DNA of 35,065 bases from Plantactinospora alkalitolerans (lineage in GTDB: Bacteria > Actinomycetota > Actinomycetes > Mycobacteriales > Micromonosporaceae): contig NZ_JADPUN010000252.1 of assembly GCF_015690345.1 (NCBI RefSeq), positions 1 through 35,065 of the forward strand. The letters run 5' to 3'. Shown here in pieces: positions 13,811-24,418 of this stretch. Positions within the stretch are counted from its first letter, which is position 1; each line of letters begins with the position of its first letter. The notes under the pieces were generated by a model. That model saw only the letters and a list, made by a program, of their open reading frames with translations. It was not told the DNA's origin and made no database searches. The position numbers were made by a program, and so were the translations under genes.

Positions 13811-14725
13811 CTAGCCGACCCCGCTCAGGAACACCTGGGTACGGGAATCGTCCAGATTGGTCGGCAGCCAGTCCGTCACCGTGATCGACCCGTCGGCCGT
13901 ACCCGCCGGAAAGTGCTGTCGGTGGCCTCCGCTGGGGTCGCTGCTGCCGATGATCCTCCCGGCGGAGTCCCGGTAGATCGCGTTGGCCACGGCGCTGCGC
14001 GGCTCGGAGTAGTCGCTCCGCGCCGTGAACGCCACGATCGTGGCCTTCGGCGAGCCACTGCGGATCGTCCTGACGTTCGTCGCGGTCACCGGCGACACCC
14101 AGCGGCGGGCGTCGGCCAGGGGCAGCCAGACGGCATCGACCGCGCGGACCGTCATCGTCCGCACCGTCGTGTCGCTGTTGTTAAAGAAGGCGGCGATGCC
14201 GACGCGTGCACCGGGAAATATGGCGTCGGTGCTGAGGGTGTTCTCATCGCTCTTCGCCGCGTACTCGACGACGCCCTTTCCGGCCAGGTCGAGGTAGCGG
14301 GCGATGAAGTTCGGGGCGATGGCCACCTGGTCCCTGCTGGTGTTCTCGACGATGATCGCCGCCCGGACCGGCATGTACCGCTCCGGACGACCCGGTCCAT
14401 GGCCAGGACTCAGGGTCTGCGTGACGGACTCGCGGAGCTGAGTGAAACCCTGTTCGACGATGCGCAGTTGCCCGCCGTCGGAGGCCTGGGCTTTACGGGC
14501 TGGCGGCGTGGCCGGCGGCACGATGACCGGGGTGGCCGACGCCGTGCCGGGATCGGGTGTCTCGTCGTCGCCGCCCCACCAGGTGGCGACGAGCACGACG
14601 AGGAGGAGCACCGCCAGCACCGGGACCAGCGCCATCCCGCCGATCGGGGCACCGGGGACGTGGTGCCGGGAGCCGACGCGCACCTTCGCCGGCTTGGCGC
14701 TCGGCGTACCGGGGCCGCTCTCCAT
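13811..14725 (-). CDS. Single-TM anchored extracytoplasmic protein, unknown
   Basis: 304 residues from the ATG at 14725, which has a GAGGGGAAGG purine-rich site 5 nt upstream. The frame extends to 14887 without a better signal. A short basic cytoplasmic tail leads into one membrane helix (MALVPVLAVLLLVVLVATWW, from residue 31). A Thr/Pro-rich linker and a beta-rich outer domain follow, including RAAIIVENTSRDQVAIAPNF and VGIAAFFNN, which resemble DUF4352-type immunoglobulin-like folds. It is divergent from the 14845 gene, another single-TM protein; the 119-bp space probably holds both promoters. Confidence 0.65.
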   Translation of the reverse strand: MESGPGTPSAKPAKVRVGSRHHVPGAPIGGMALVPVLAVLLLVVLVATWWGGDDETPDPGTASATPVIVPPATPPARKAQASDGGQLRIVEQGFTQLRESVTQTLSPGHGPGRPERYMPVRAAIIVENTSRDQVAIAPNFIARYLDLAGKGVVEYAAKSDENTLSTDAIFPGARVGIAAFFNNSDTTVRTMTVRAVDAVWLPLADARRWVSPVTATNVRTIRSGSPKATIVAFTARSDYSEPRSAVANAIYRDSAGRIIGSSDPSGGHRQHFPAGTADGSITVTDWLPTNLDDSRTQVFLSGVG

Positions 14726-14844
14726 CGTGGCCTTCCCCTCGTCGGACCCGACACATGGTACGGAAGCGGTCGGGTCCCCGGGGCCCCGCTGACGGGACAT
14801 CGGACGGCGAGCGGGTGTCATAGCATCGCGACCGGTGTAGTCGG

Positions 14845-16041
14845 ATGTCGATGGACTTCCGCAGGTGCCGATCGAGGACGGACCCATTGCAGCAGGACCC
14901 GGAATTTCCGGCGGCGGCCGAAGCCCGTACGCCAGGCGATCGCGTGAGGTGGCGGATTCCGATCCGGCGGAAGGTGGCCGGTCTCGTCGGCGCTGCCGTT
15001 CTCACGCTCGCGCTGGTAGTGGGTCTGCTGGTCTGGCTGCGGCCGGACGGTCCGGAGGACGTGGTGCGGGCCTACCTCGCCGCGATCCTGGACCGCGAGG
15101 TCGACGAGGCGCTGCGGATCGCCAAGGCCGAGCGACCGTCCGGCGAATCCGGGTCGCTCCTGACCGCCATGGCGATCAGCGACGGCTGGGCGATCGGCAC
15201 GACGACGGCGCTCAACGTCTCCGACGACCGGGCCGAGGTGATGGTCAGCCTGAACGACACGGGTGACGGCCCGGCGGCCGACCCACCGGCCGACCTCGGC
15301 ACCTTCCAACTCGAGAATTCCGACGACGGCTGGCGGATCACCAACCCGTTCCTCTCGGTCAGGTTTGGGCGCTCACCGCTGTGGTACGTGGAACTCGGCG
15401 GCCTCAGGCTGCCTCGGGAACAGCCGACGTCACCGAGTGACCCCGGCCCGACATACCTGGTGTTTCCCGGCATCTACCGCAGCTACGCCGCCCACTCCGA
15501 CCTCGTGACAGTGACCCCGGAGCGAATGCGCGTACTGCCAGGATCCGACCGGCTCCAGAACAACCCCAAGGTGGTCGTGACGGAGCAGGGCAACGGCGCC
15601 TTCCAACAGGCGTCGGACGCCTTCCTGGACGAGTGCCTCGCTGCACAGGCCAAGCCGGACCAGAACTGTGTCCTCGACGTGGCGCGTGGCCGCTACGACA
15701 CCCGGTACGGCTACGTCATGACCTCCGACGTCCGTACCAGTAGCTGGACGCTCGTCCGTCGCCCGGCGGTGAATCTTCCCGGCCCTCGGGCGTACTCGGC
15801 CGACGGTCTGATGGTCTTCGACGGTCAGGTCACGATTCCCGGTGAGCTGCGGCTGGCCGCGTCCGGTCTGACCCTGGACGGCGGACGGCGGGTCTCCTTC
15901 ACGATGGCCTGCCTGGTGACGGATCAGTCGCTGGTCGCGGGGTTCAGGGCGGACGGCTCGATGTCCACCACCTGGCTGGCTGCGCCTGAACGGAAGACCG
16001 AGCCGTCCGTCGTGAAGCGGATCAGTCTCGACTGCTATTGA
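14845..16041 (+). CDS. Single-TM extracytoplasmic protein, unknown
   Basis: 398 residues. An Arg-rich cytoplasmic tail is followed by a membrane helix at about residues 44-66 (VAGLVGAAVLTLALVVGLLV). The segment GPEDVVRAYLAAILDREVDEALRIA is a NTF2-like beginning, as in DUF4878-type lipoproteins. Later segments are beta-rich with three Cys (DECLAAQ, QNCVLDVA, MACLVT). No SD is seen; a TAGCAT at 14821-14826 may be the -10 box, giving a very short leader. The ATG at 14851 is an alternative start. The opposed single-TM neighbour suggests a shared envelope role, which is inference. Confidence 0.65.
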   Translation: MSMDFRRCRSRTDPLQQDPEFPAAAEARTPGDRVRWRIPIRRKVAGLVGAAVLTLALVVGLLVWLRPDGPEDVVRAYLAAILDREVDEALRIAKAERPSGESGSLLTAMAISDGWAIGTTTALNVSDDRAEVMVSLNDTGDGPAADPPADLGTFQLENSDDGWRITNPFLSVRFGRSPLWYVELGGLRLPREQPTSPSDPGPTYLVFPGIYRSYAAHSDLVTVTPERMRVLPGSDRLQNNPKVVVTEQGNGAFQQASDAFLDECLAAQAKPDQNCVLDVARGRYDTRYGYVMTSDVRTSSWTLVRRPAVNLPGPRAYSADGLMVFDGQVTIPGELRLAASGLTLDGGRRVSFTMACLVTDQSLVAGFRADGSMSTTWLAAPERKTEPSVVKRISLDCY

Positions 16042-16080
16042 GCTCCGAGCACGGCGACGATGCCACCCCAGTGGCTCCGC

Positions 16081-17085
16081 TCAGGCGCCGGCTTCGGTCA
16101 GCCTGGCCAGGTGCTCGTCGGTGAGCGCGATGTCGAGCGCCGGCAGTGCCGCCGCGTACTGCTCGGGGGTGCGGGGGCCGAACAGCGTGACGAACTCCGG
16201 GTCGCGCTGGTGCAGCAGCCAGGCCAGCACGAGCTGGTTACCCGTCACCCCCAGTTCGGCGGCGATCTCGGCGACGGCGGCGAACCGGGCGTCGGCGTCC
16301 GGCCCCCGGTACGACGCCATCACGTGGTGGTCGCGCCGCTTCGCCAGGTCGTCGTAGCTGCCCTTCAGGATCGGCGAGTACGCGACCGGGGTCAGCTCGT
16401 CGTTCGCCCGCAGGTAGTCGAGCTGCTCGTCATCCACGATGGACAGGGTGTCCGCCCCGGGGCGGGGGCGCAGGTACGAGTGCTGCTGTTGCACGGCGAC
16501 CGGCGCCGGCCAGCCGTACCGGTCGGCGAGCTGGCGGATCCGCTCCAGCCGCCAGGTCCGGACGTTCGACCAGCCGACGTACCGGGTCTTGCCGGCCGAG
16601 ACCAGGCCGGCGAGCGCCTCCAGGGTCTCCTCCAGCGGGGTGTTCCGGTCGTCGACGTGCACGTAGTAGAGGTCGACGTGGTCGGTGCCGAGCCGGCGCA
16701 GGCTGTCGTCGAGGGCCCGGCGCAGGGTGTCGCCGCCGGCGCCCTCGTACTGCCGGCTGGCCGCCTGCGGGTCGTGCGGGTTGTTCCGGACCGCGTCCAC
16801 GTCCCGGATCCAGGCGCTGCCCTTGGTGGCCAGGAAGACCTCGTCCCGCCGGCCGGTCCGGGCGAACCAGCGGCCGAGCAGGCTCTCGCTCTCCCCGCCC
16901 CGGAACGCCGGGTCGGGCCACCAGGCGTAGCAGTTCGCGGTGTCCAGGAACGTGCCGCCTCCGTCGAGGTAGCGGTCGAGGATCGCGTACGACGACTCGT
17001 CGTCGGCCAGTGTGCCCATCAACATGCAGCCGAGCGCGAACTGGCTGACCTGTTCGCCGGTTCGGCCGAGTGGGATCGTCTTCAT
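16081..17085 (-). CDS. Aldo/keto reductase
   Basis: 334 residues forming a TIM-barrel NADPH-dependent oxidoreductase. The catalytic tetrad is visible: Asp48 and Tyr53 in FLDTANCYAWW, Lys88 in LATKGS and His143 in YYVHVDD. The C-terminal cofactor-binding part includes FVTLFGPRTPEQ. The ATG at 17085 is chosen because GGGGGAGGA lies just upstream and the family N-terminus MKTIPLGRTGEQVSQFALG starts there; the frame is open further upstream, but that part is not family-like. Substrate not determinable. It is convergent with the 14845 gene and divergent from dinB, so it is probably transcribed alone. Confidence 0.9.
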   Translation of the reverse strand: MKTIPLGRTGEQVSQFALGCMLMGTLADDESSYAILDRYLDGGGTFLDTANCYAWWPDPAFRGGESESLLGRWFARTGRRDEVFLATKGSAWIRDVDAVRNNPHDPQAASRQYEGAGGDTLRRALDDSLRRLGTDHVDLYYVHVDDRNTPLEETLEALAGLVSAGKTRYVGWSNVRTWRLERIRQLADRYGWPAPVAVQQQHSYLRPRPGADTLSIVDDEQLDYLRANDELTPVAYSPILKGSYDDLAKRRDHHVMASYRGPDADARFAAVAEIAAELGVTGNQLVLAWLLHQRDPEFVTLFGPRTPEQYAAALPALDIALTDEHLARLTEAGA

Positions 17086-17225
17086 CGGATTCCTCCCCCG
17101 TTGCCCATCCTGATCCGAAGCCACCAATGCTAGGCAGCCGGTACGGCTCATGGTCAACTGGATGGTCCGGCCCGGCCGATGGAACCGGGGTGGGCCGGGC
17201 GGCGCGATTCGTCGTACCCGGGGGC

Positions 17226-17231
17226 TAGCCT
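17226..17231 (+). promoter_or_regulatory. Candidate -10 box of a leaderless dinB promoter
   Basis: TAGCCT matches TANNNT and is separated by 6 nt from the ATG at 17238. No SD precedes the ATG, so dinB is probably translated from a leaderless mRNA. No LexA-type operator is recognised nearby. Confidence 0.5.
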
Positions 17232-17237
17232 GCGGTA

Positions 17238-18497
17238 ATGGGTCGCAGCCAGTCCGTGCCACGGGGTAATGATCCGCGCTTCGGCGCGGACGCCGACGAT
17301 TCCGGCTGCCCGATCCTGCACGTCGACATGGACGCGTTCTTCGTCGCGGTCGAGGTGCGGCGCCGGCCCGAACTGCGCGGCCGGCCCGTCGTGGTCGGCG
17401 GGACCGGCCCGCGCGGCGTGGTCAGCTCCGCCAGCTACGAGGCTCGCAGGTACGGCGTACGTAGCGCCATGCCGGCGATGCGGGCCCGCGCGCTCTGCCC
17501 CTCGGCGGTCTTCCTGCCACCCGACTTCGCGCAGTACACGGCGGCATCCCGGGCGGTGATGGAGATCTTCCGGGACGTGACGCCGCTGGTCGAGCCGCTC
17601 TCCCTGGACGAGGCGTTCCTGCACGTCGGCGGTGCTCGCCGGCTGATCGGTCGGCCCGCCGAGATCGCCCGGCTGATCCGGGCCCGGGTTGCCGAGCAGG
17701 AGCGGATCACCTGTTCGGTCGGGGTGGCGTCGACCAAGTTCGTGGCCAAGCTCGGCTCGACCCGGGCCAAACCGGACGGGATGATCGTGGTCCCCGCCGA
17801 CCAGGTGCTGGAATTCCTGCATCCGTTGCCGGTCGAGGCGCTGTGGGGGGTGGGGGAGCGGGCGGCGGAGAACCTGCGCCGGCTCGGCCTGACCACCGTC
17901 GCGGACATCGCCGAGGCGCCGATCGGGATGCTGCGGGGCAGTTTGGGCGATGCGGCAGCATCCCACCTGCACGAACTGTCCTGGGGACGGGACCCGCGAG
18001 GGGTGAGTCCGGAACAGGTGGAGAAGTCGATCGGGGCCGAGGTCACCTTCGACACCGACCTCGCCGATCCGGAGGCGCTCCGCCGGGCCCTGCTCGCGCT
18101 CGCCGAGAAGGTGGGCGTACGGCTGCGCCGGGCGGGGCAGGTGGGGCGGACGATCTCGATCAAGGTGCGGTTCGCCGACTTCCGTACCGTGAACCGCTCT
18201 CGCACCCTCGGCGGGCCGACCGACGTCGCCCGTGAGGTTTTTGACACAGCCTGGGCGCTGTTCGACGCGCTCGGACCGGGTGACCGGATCCGGCTCGTCG
18301 GTGTCCGGGTCGAGGGGCTCAGCGATGCCAGCCAGACGCCGCAGCAGCTCACCCTCGGCGCGCCGGAGCACGGCTGGCGGGACGCGGAGGCCGCGGCGGA
18401 CGCCGCCGCTGCCCGATTCGGGCGTTCCATGGTGCGTCCAGCGAGCCTGTTGGGACGTGACAACCTACGGCGGACGGAAAATCCGGCGCGGCCATAG
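17238..18497 (+). CDS. dinB: DNA polymerase IV (Y-family translesion polymerase)
   Basis: 419 residues, full length for the family. The palm contains HVDMDAFFVAVE (Asp30) and SLDEAFL (Asp124-Glu125), the metal-binding catalytic carboxylates. Motifs YEARRYGVRSAMP, SVGVASTKFVAKLGS and the helix-hairpin-helix region LWGVGERAAENLRRLGL follow. A QQLTLG segment near residue 375 could be the beta-clamp binding site. The enzyme copies damaged DNA at low fidelity. The ATG start is supported by the TAGCCT -10 box 6 nt upstream. The downstream DUF3040 gene has its own candidate promoter. All key residues are present. Confidence 0.95.
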   Translation: MGRSQSVPRGNDPRFGADADDSGCPILHVDMDAFFVAVEVRRRPELRGRPVVVGGTGPRGVVSSASYEARRYGVRSAMPAMRARALCPSAVFLPPDFAQYTAASRAVMEIFRDVTPLVEPLSLDEAFLHVGGARRLIGRPAEIARLIRARVAEQERITCSVGVASTKFVAKLGSTRAKPDGMIVVPADQVLEFLHPLPVEALWGVGERAAENLRRLGLTTVADIAEAPIGMLRGSLGDAAASHLHELSWGRDPRGVSPEQVEKSIGAEVTFDTDLADPEALRRALLALAEKVGVRLRRAGQVGRTISIKVRFADFRTVNRSRTLGGPTDVAREVFDTAWALFDALGPGDRIRLVGVRVEGLSDASQTPQQLTLGAPEHGWRDAEAAADAAAARFGRSMVRPASLLGRDNLRRTENPARP

Positions 18498-18530
18498 GTC
18501 GTCCCGCTTTCCGACCCGCGAGCCCCCTCG

Positions 18531-18536
18531 TAGACT
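18531..18536 (+). promoter_or_regulatory. Candidate -10 box upstream of the DUF3040 gene
   Basis: TAGACT fits TANNNT and lies about 78 nt before the GTG start at 18614. A weak -35-like TTTCCG sits at 18509-18514. The prediction rests mainly on the -10 box. Confidence 0.35.
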
Positions 18537-18613
18537 GGCGGGTAAGCAGCCGGTCGGCTGCCACGGTCTGTCGGTCCGAGTGGATCGACTCAACGTGACC
18601 GGGGAGGAGTGCC

Positions 18614-18997
18614 GTGCCGCTCTCGGAGCACGAGCAGCGGCTGTTCGAGCAGATCGAGCAGTCGCTTGCCGAGGACCCTAAGTTCGCCTCGGCTGTGCGC
18701 GCCAGCGACCCGCGTTTCCACGCGCGGCGTCGCCTGCTCGTCGCGATCAGCGTGATCATCGCTGGCCTTGCATTGGTTGTCTACGGCACGGTGAGCAAAA
18801 CTCCGCTACTCGGAGTAGCGGGCTTCGTGGTGATGCTCGGTGCGGCCGCGTTCGCGATGCTGTCGCAACGTCGGGCGCAGTCACCGGATCTGCACGTGGT
18901 CGGCGGCACCACCAGCCGTCGGGTCCGCGGGCGACGCCTGTCGTTTGTCGACCGACTTGAGGAGAGGTGGCGTCAGCGGCCGGAAGGCCACCGCTGA
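18614..18997 (+). CDS. DUF3040 membrane protein
   Basis: 127 residues. The N-terminus PLSEHEQRLFEQIEQSLAED is the DUF3040 signature. Two adjacent membrane helices follow (LLVAISVIIAGLALVVYGTV and LLGVAGFVVMLGAAAFAML), then a basic C-terminal tail on the cytoplasmic side. The GTG start has GGGGAGGAG ending 4 nt upstream. In actinobacteria such genes often lie next to dinB and the mraZ/division cluster; no mraZ is seen here. Molecular function unknown. The gene is convergent with the transglutaminase operon, separated by a 275-bp stretch that carries a terminator. Confidence 0.9.
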   Translation: MPLSEHEQRLFEQIEQSLAEDPKFASAVRASDPRFHARRRLLVAISVIIAGLALVVYGTVSKTPLLGVAGFVVMLGAAAFAMLSQRRAQSPDLHVVGGTTSRRVRGRRLSFVDRLEERWRQRPEGHR

Positions 18998-19107
18998 CCG
19001 CGTCACCGTCAGCGGGCTGACCCCCGCCGACGGTTCTGGCCGGATCGTTCCCGGCGACCAGCGGCAATTCTCCATGCCCGCACTCCGCTCCAGCACCCGC
19101 GCGTCCG

Positions 19108-19158
19108 GTCGGCCTGAACTGAACCCCGTCGGGCTGAACCGACCCGGTCGGTGTGAAC
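19108..19158 (+). repeat. Three short direct repeats GTCGGnnTGAAC
   Basis: GTCGGCCTGAAC (19108), GTCGGGCTGAAC (19128) and GTCGGTGTGAAC (19147) recur every 19-20 bp in the gap between two convergent genes. The spacing of about two helical turns would suit protein binding, but no function is known and chance is not excluded. Confidence 0.4.
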
Positions 19159-19198
19159 GGACCGGCGGGCCGTTTCGCATCCCCGGCACCCGAACGCC

Positions 19199-19230
19199 AG
19201 AGATCCCCGTACCGAGGTACGGGGATCTCT
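19199..19230. terminator. Bidirectional hairpin terminator
   Basis: AGAGATCCCCGTACC pairs perfectly with GGTACGGGGATCTCT over 15 bp with only GA between the arms (in practice a 13-bp stem with a 6-nt loop). It lies between two convergent genes, DUF3040 and the transglutaminase operon. The T-rich tail is weak (TCTTCTCG), which is normal for actinobacterial terminators. Confidence 0.75.
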
Positions 19231-19272
19231 TCTCGTGCGGTGAGGACGTCGGCCCGGGCGGGGGCTGGCGCC

Positions 19273-21750
19273 TCAGCGGGACGGACGGCTGGCGAGTATC
19301 CGGCGCGGGCTCCACCGCAGCATGCGATCCCGCAGCCGGCCGGTCAGACCGACGAGACCGGCCGAGAGGTCCATCGCCGCCGACCGCCAACGGAACAGCA
19401 CCGACGGCGGCAGGGTCGCCGCCAGGATCCGGGTACGTCGATCGGCACCGGCACTGAGCTCCCGCCGTACCGAGCGGAGGGCGTCGACCAGCGGACCGTG
19501 CCGCAGCGGCTCCCGGGCGTACCTCGCCCGCTCCTCGGCCCGGCCCAGCAGGCATACCGCCTCTGTGGCGGTTCCGTCGGACAGCTCCTCCCGCACCAGC
19601 CGGTCGGCCGTCGTCCGAGGAGTCTCCGCCGGATCCACCCGGATCCGGAAGTCGACCAGAGTGTCGACGAGTTCGTCCCAGGCGGCGTGCGCGTCGGCCC
19701 GAGCCCGAGCCAGCTCCGACTCGCTCAGCACCACCCGGGCCACGCCCGGCGTCGCATCGCCGCCCCCCGACACGGTGGCCAGGGTGCTGGCCGCCGCGGC
19801 CGCCCGAACCTGACGTCTCCGGCGGAGCAGGACCCGTCGGAGCGCGGGCACGGTGAGCAGCAGCGCCAGCAGCACCGCCACGCCGACCACGTACATCGGC
19901 CAACTCGGACCGTTGTCCTGGACCGCGCCGCCGCCGTCGGCGGACGCGCCGTCGAAGGCCTCCTCGGGTCTGCTGGACGCCTCCGGCCCGGCCGACGGGT
20001 CCGCCGCAGGACCGGCGCTGGTATCCGTCGTCGGGGTGGGCAGATCGGGCCGGTCCGGGTCCGGCGCGTAGTCCGAACGCAACGAGCCGGGGACGTTCGC
20101 CGCCGGCGTGGGGTCGAACGGGACCCAGCCGATGTCCGCGAAGTAGACCTCGGTCCAGGCGTGCAGGTTCAGGTTGGTCAGGGTGTACGTGTTCTCCCGC
20201 CGGTTGTTGCCGTTGGTGAACCCGAAGGCCACCCGGGCGGGAATCTTCGCCTGCCGGACCAGCCAGGTCATCGCGGCGGCGTACTGCTGGCAGAAGCCGG
20301 CCTTGTTGGTGAGGAAGTTGATGATGTCGTGCCCGCTGGTGCCGGCCTCGGTGCTGAGTTGGTAGGTGAAGCCGTTGTCCCGGGAGAAGTAGTCGTAGAT
20401 CGCCCGGACCCGCTCGTAGTCGTTCCGCTTCCCCTTGGTGAGTCGGTCGACGAGTGCCTTGACGTCGGCCGACTCCTCGACCCTGGTGTAGAGGGTGCGC
20501 AGCGAGTGTCCCTCCTGAAGCGACTGGGCGGCGGCCAGCGCCTGCGGGCTGTACTCCGACCGTACGTAGTCGAAGGAGTACTTCCGGCCCTTCGACGACG
20601 CCCGGTTGGAGTAGACGACCTGCATCGTCGGGTCGTAGCGCCAGTTCCCGTCCACGCCCCGGGTGGCCACCGGCTCGGCGTAGACCGGCAGGAACGGCAT
20701 GACGAAGTCGAGGACCTCGACGCTGGCCTGGTGCGCCGTGCGGCTGATGCCCTGGCTCGCCGGGCCGTCGCGGGGATCGGGCAGCCGAGCCGTCACCTGC
20801 TCGCCGTTGGGGGTACGCGGAACGAAGCCCTGGCGCCGGAATTCGTCGGCGACCGCGAACCGTAGATAGAACGGCTCCGGATCGTCCGTCGTCACCCGGA
20901 CCATGTCGCGGACCTCGGAGCGGTTGAGTTCCCCGCTGAGCTGGGCGAAGAGGTTGATCCGCCCCGGCGAGCCGCCCAGCCCGGCCGGTCCGTTGCCGTC
21001 GCCGCTGCCGCCCGCGTTCAGTTGGCTGAGCAGCCCCGAGGTCATCCCCGGCACGGCCAGCGGCAGCAGCACCGCGACGGCGACACCGATGACCGCCAGG
21101 CGACGGCCGGCGGCGGCCAACGGGGACGGCTCCCAGACGTCGACGTCCCGCCCGTCACCGGTGAACCGGCGACCGAAGTGGCGGACCCGGTCGACGTTGT
21201 CCGCGGCCAGCAGCCACAGGAAGCCGACCGCCCCGATGACGAAGGGCACCGCCGAGACGCTGTTGACGTGCACCGCCACCGGAACCGAGTAGATCGCCAG
21301 CATCGGCAGCCCGGCCAGCGCCGGGCGGCGCAACCCGACGGTGAGCAGGTCCACCACGATCGCCACCGCACCGACCCCGAACACGGTCAGGAAGAGCAGC
21401 GAGTCGATGTCCTGTACCGGCACCCCGTACGACCGCATGTCCTCGCCGGAGGCGGCGACCATCGAGCCGAAGTGGGCGAGCGTGCCCGGGGTGGGCAGCA
21501 GGGCCAGCAGCTCCTCGCCGCTCGGGAAGATCCAGGTCAGTCCGAACAGCAGCGCGGCGAGCATGCCGAGCGCCTGCGCCCAGACCGGCCCCCGCCACCA
21601 TCGGACCAGCGTCGCGGCGCCGGCGACCATACCGACCACGACGGCGCACTGCACCAGCCAGGTCCACCGGTCGTAGATCGTGGACAGCGGGGCCGCGGCG
21701 AGCAGGGTGGCCGCGGCGGCCACGAACCCCAGATGACGGCGTCCCCTCAT
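19273..21750 (-). CDS. TgpA-type membrane transglutaminase-like protein
   Basis: 825 residues. The N-terminal third has about six membrane helices, then an extracytoplasmic transglutaminase core domain with the Cys-His-Asp triad visible: Cys487 in AGFCQQYA, His530 in NLHAWTEVYF and Asp546 in FDPTP. A Pro/Ser/Ala-rich linker, a last membrane helix (MYVVGVAVLLALLLTVPAL) and a cytoplasmic DUF4129-like tail with WDELVDTLVDFRI complete the family layout. It is the third gene of moxR-DUF58-transglutaminase, a widespread actinobacterial operon thought to process cell-envelope proteins. The ATG has GGGGAGAAGG upstream and lies 81 nt after the DUF58 gene. The substrate is unknown. Confidence 0.9.
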   Translation of the reverse strand: MRGRRHLGFVAAAATLLAAAPLSTIYDRWTWLVQCAVVVGMVAGAATLVRWWRGPVWAQALGMLAALLFGLTWIFPSGEELLALLPTPGTLAHFGSMVAASGEDMRSYGVPVQDIDSLLFLTVFGVGAVAIVVDLLTVGLRRPALAGLPMLAIYSVPVAVHVNSVSAVPFVIGAVGFLWLLAADNVDRVRHFGRRFTGDGRDVDVWEPSPLAAAGRRLAVIGVAVAVLLPLAVPGMTSGLLSQLNAGGSGDGNGPAGLGGSPGRINLFAQLSGELNRSEVRDMVRVTTDDPEPFYLRFAVADEFRRQGFVPRTPNGEQVTARLPDPRDGPASQGISRTAHQASVEVLDFVMPFLPVYAEPVATRGVDGNWRYDPTMQVVYSNRASSKGRKYSFDYVRSEYSPQALAAAQSLQEGHSLRTLYTRVEESADVKALVDRLTKGKRNDYERVRAIYDYFSRDNGFTYQLSTEAGTSGHDIINFLTNKAGFCQQYAAAMTWLVRQAKIPARVAFGFTNGNNRRENTYTLTNLNLHAWTEVYFADIGWVPFDPTPAANVPGSLRSDYAPDPDRPDLPTPTTDTSAGPAADPSAGPEASSRPEEAFDGASADGGGAVQDNGPSWPMYVVGVAVLLALLLTVPALRRVLLRRRRQVRAAAAASTLATVSGGGDATPGVARVVLSESELARARADAHAAWDELVDTLVDFRIRVDPAETPRTTADRLVREELSDGTATEAVCLLGRAEERARYAREPLRHGPLVDALRSVRRELSAGADRRTRILAATLPPSVLFRWRSAAMDLSAGLVGLTGRLRDRMLRWSPRRILASRPSR

Positions 21751-21831
21751 GCCTTCTCCCCGTCCCGACCAGAGGCCCGCGGCGGGCCGATTCGTTCGGT
21801 CATGTCCTCACCTCGTCGCATCCGCCCCCGG

Positions 21832-23132
21832 TCACCGCACCCCGCCGGCCACCGTCTCGGCCAGCACGGCCCGCCAGGCGAAACCCTGCGAGCCGCGAGC
21901 CGCCTGCGGCCAGAGCGCCGGCAGCTTGCTGCCGTGTTCGACGCCCACCACCCGCCAGCCGCTCTGCATCAGCCTGAGGGCGGCCGCGCCGTGCGCGTGG
22001 TTCGCCTCCGCCCGGGCCGGCGGCGCCAGGTTGAGCCAGGTCGAGCTGTCCACCAGGAACGCGACGCAGGTGGTGCCGTTGCTGCGCAGCCCGGTCAGCA
22101 ACTCCGCCTCGGCGATGGTCAGCGTGCCGAGCAGGGCGATGACGAGTCCACCGTCGGACCGCTGCCGGACCCGTTCGACGAGCGTCGCCACGTCGCCCCG
22201 CTGGTTCAGCCGGACGTCGGCGAGGTGATCCAGCAGCAGACCCTCACCACCGGCGTCGTTCGCGTGCGCGTCGATACCCGAGTCGCTGACCAGCCGGAGC
22301 TTGTAGCCGGCCTGCCGCAGATGTACGGCGATACTCGCCGCCGCCGAGACCGCCCATTCGAAGCTCGCGGTCGGGCCCTCGCCCCGGTGCGCGAACGCCC
22401 GGGTGTCCAGCACCACCGTCGCCCGGCTCTCCCAGGGCTGCTCCTCCCGGCGCACCATGAGTTCACCCGTACGCGCGGTGGACTTCCAGTGCACCCGGCG
22501 CAGGTCGTCCCCGCGCCGGTACTCCCGGGTGGCGGCGTCGTCCTCGCCGTGCACCGCCACCGAGCGGGCCCGGCTCTCCCCGGTGCCCGCGTACTCGCCG
22601 GCGAGCCGGACCGAGGGTAGCGCGGTGACCTGCGGGATGACGGTGAGCGGGTCGACGCTGGGAAAGGCGCGGGTCAGCTCGCAGAGCCCGAACGGGTCGG
22701 TCAGCCGGATGACCAGCGGCCCGACCTCGTACCGGCCCCGCACGTCGGCCCGTACGGTGTACGCCACCGAACTGGCCTGGTGCGCCCCCAGGCGTTCGAG
22801 GACCACCCGGGGACGACTGCCGAGGGCGTACGGCAGCCGGTCCTCCAGCAGCAGTGTCCCGGTCGGCAGCCGGGACATGTTCTGCAGGCGCAGCACCACC
22901 CGGGAACTGGCGCCCACCGGCACCCGGTGCGGTTCCAGCGAGCGGCTGCAGGCGAGCTTGTAGCGGCTGCGCCCGACGTACAGGGCGGCCAGCAGCGGAA
23001 GCACTCCGAGCAGGACCGCCACCCGGAGCAGATCCTTCTCGCCGAGGATCAGCGCGGAGATCGCCGCCGCCACGGCGGCGGCGAGGAAGGACCGCCCCCG
23101 GGTGGTGAGTCCGCGCATCGCCTCGCGCACGG

Positions 23133-23136
<4 letters not shown>
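21832..23136 (-). CDS. DUF58 (von Willebrand A-like) membrane protein
   Basis: 434 residues from the ATG at 23136, which overlaps the moxR stop (ATGA). Two membrane helices near the N-terminus (FLAAAVAAAISALILG and VAVLLGVLPLLAALYVG) precede a beta-sandwich region and the DUF58 signature DDLRRVHWKSTARTGELMVR. A VWA-like domain follows (TVVLDTRAF at its start). DUF58 proteins work with MoxR ATPases, which are thought to remodel or load metal or partners on them. The frame continues upstream of 23136 as Arg-rich antisense-like sequence, which is rejected. Confidence 0.9.
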
Positions 23137-24194
<1,058 letters not shown>

Positions 24195-24405
24195 GGGCCT
24201 CCTCCTCGTCGTTCACGGCCGCCTGCCTAGTTAAGAGTCGCTGGGGTGGCCGTATGGTTCGCGGGAGAATACGTCCGTCCGGGACACCCGGATCACCCGC
24301 AGGCTTCAGGCTAGCCGTATTCGGCTGTGGAGCCGAGCACACCCGGTAGGAGGCCCGGCCGGATCGCGGGTCGGTATCGGATGCGACAGGTCGGACGGCG
24401 AAGCG

Positions 24406-24411
24406 GTAGAG
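24406..24411 (+). promoter_or_regulatory. Candidate -10 box of the leuS leader transcript
   Basis: TAGAGT fits TANNNT and lies 7 nt before a GTG at 24419, so the mRNA would begin at or just before the first codon of the leader peptide. No strong -35 box or SD is seen. Confidence 0.5.
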
Positions 24412-24418
24412 TGATCCC

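Noticed and set aside
16060-17133. Long plus-strand ORF opposite the aldo/keto reductase gene
   Set aside because: It is rich in Val, Gly, Arg and Pro with no motif, as expected for an antisense frame in GC-rich DNA; the minus-strand reductase has all catalytic residues.
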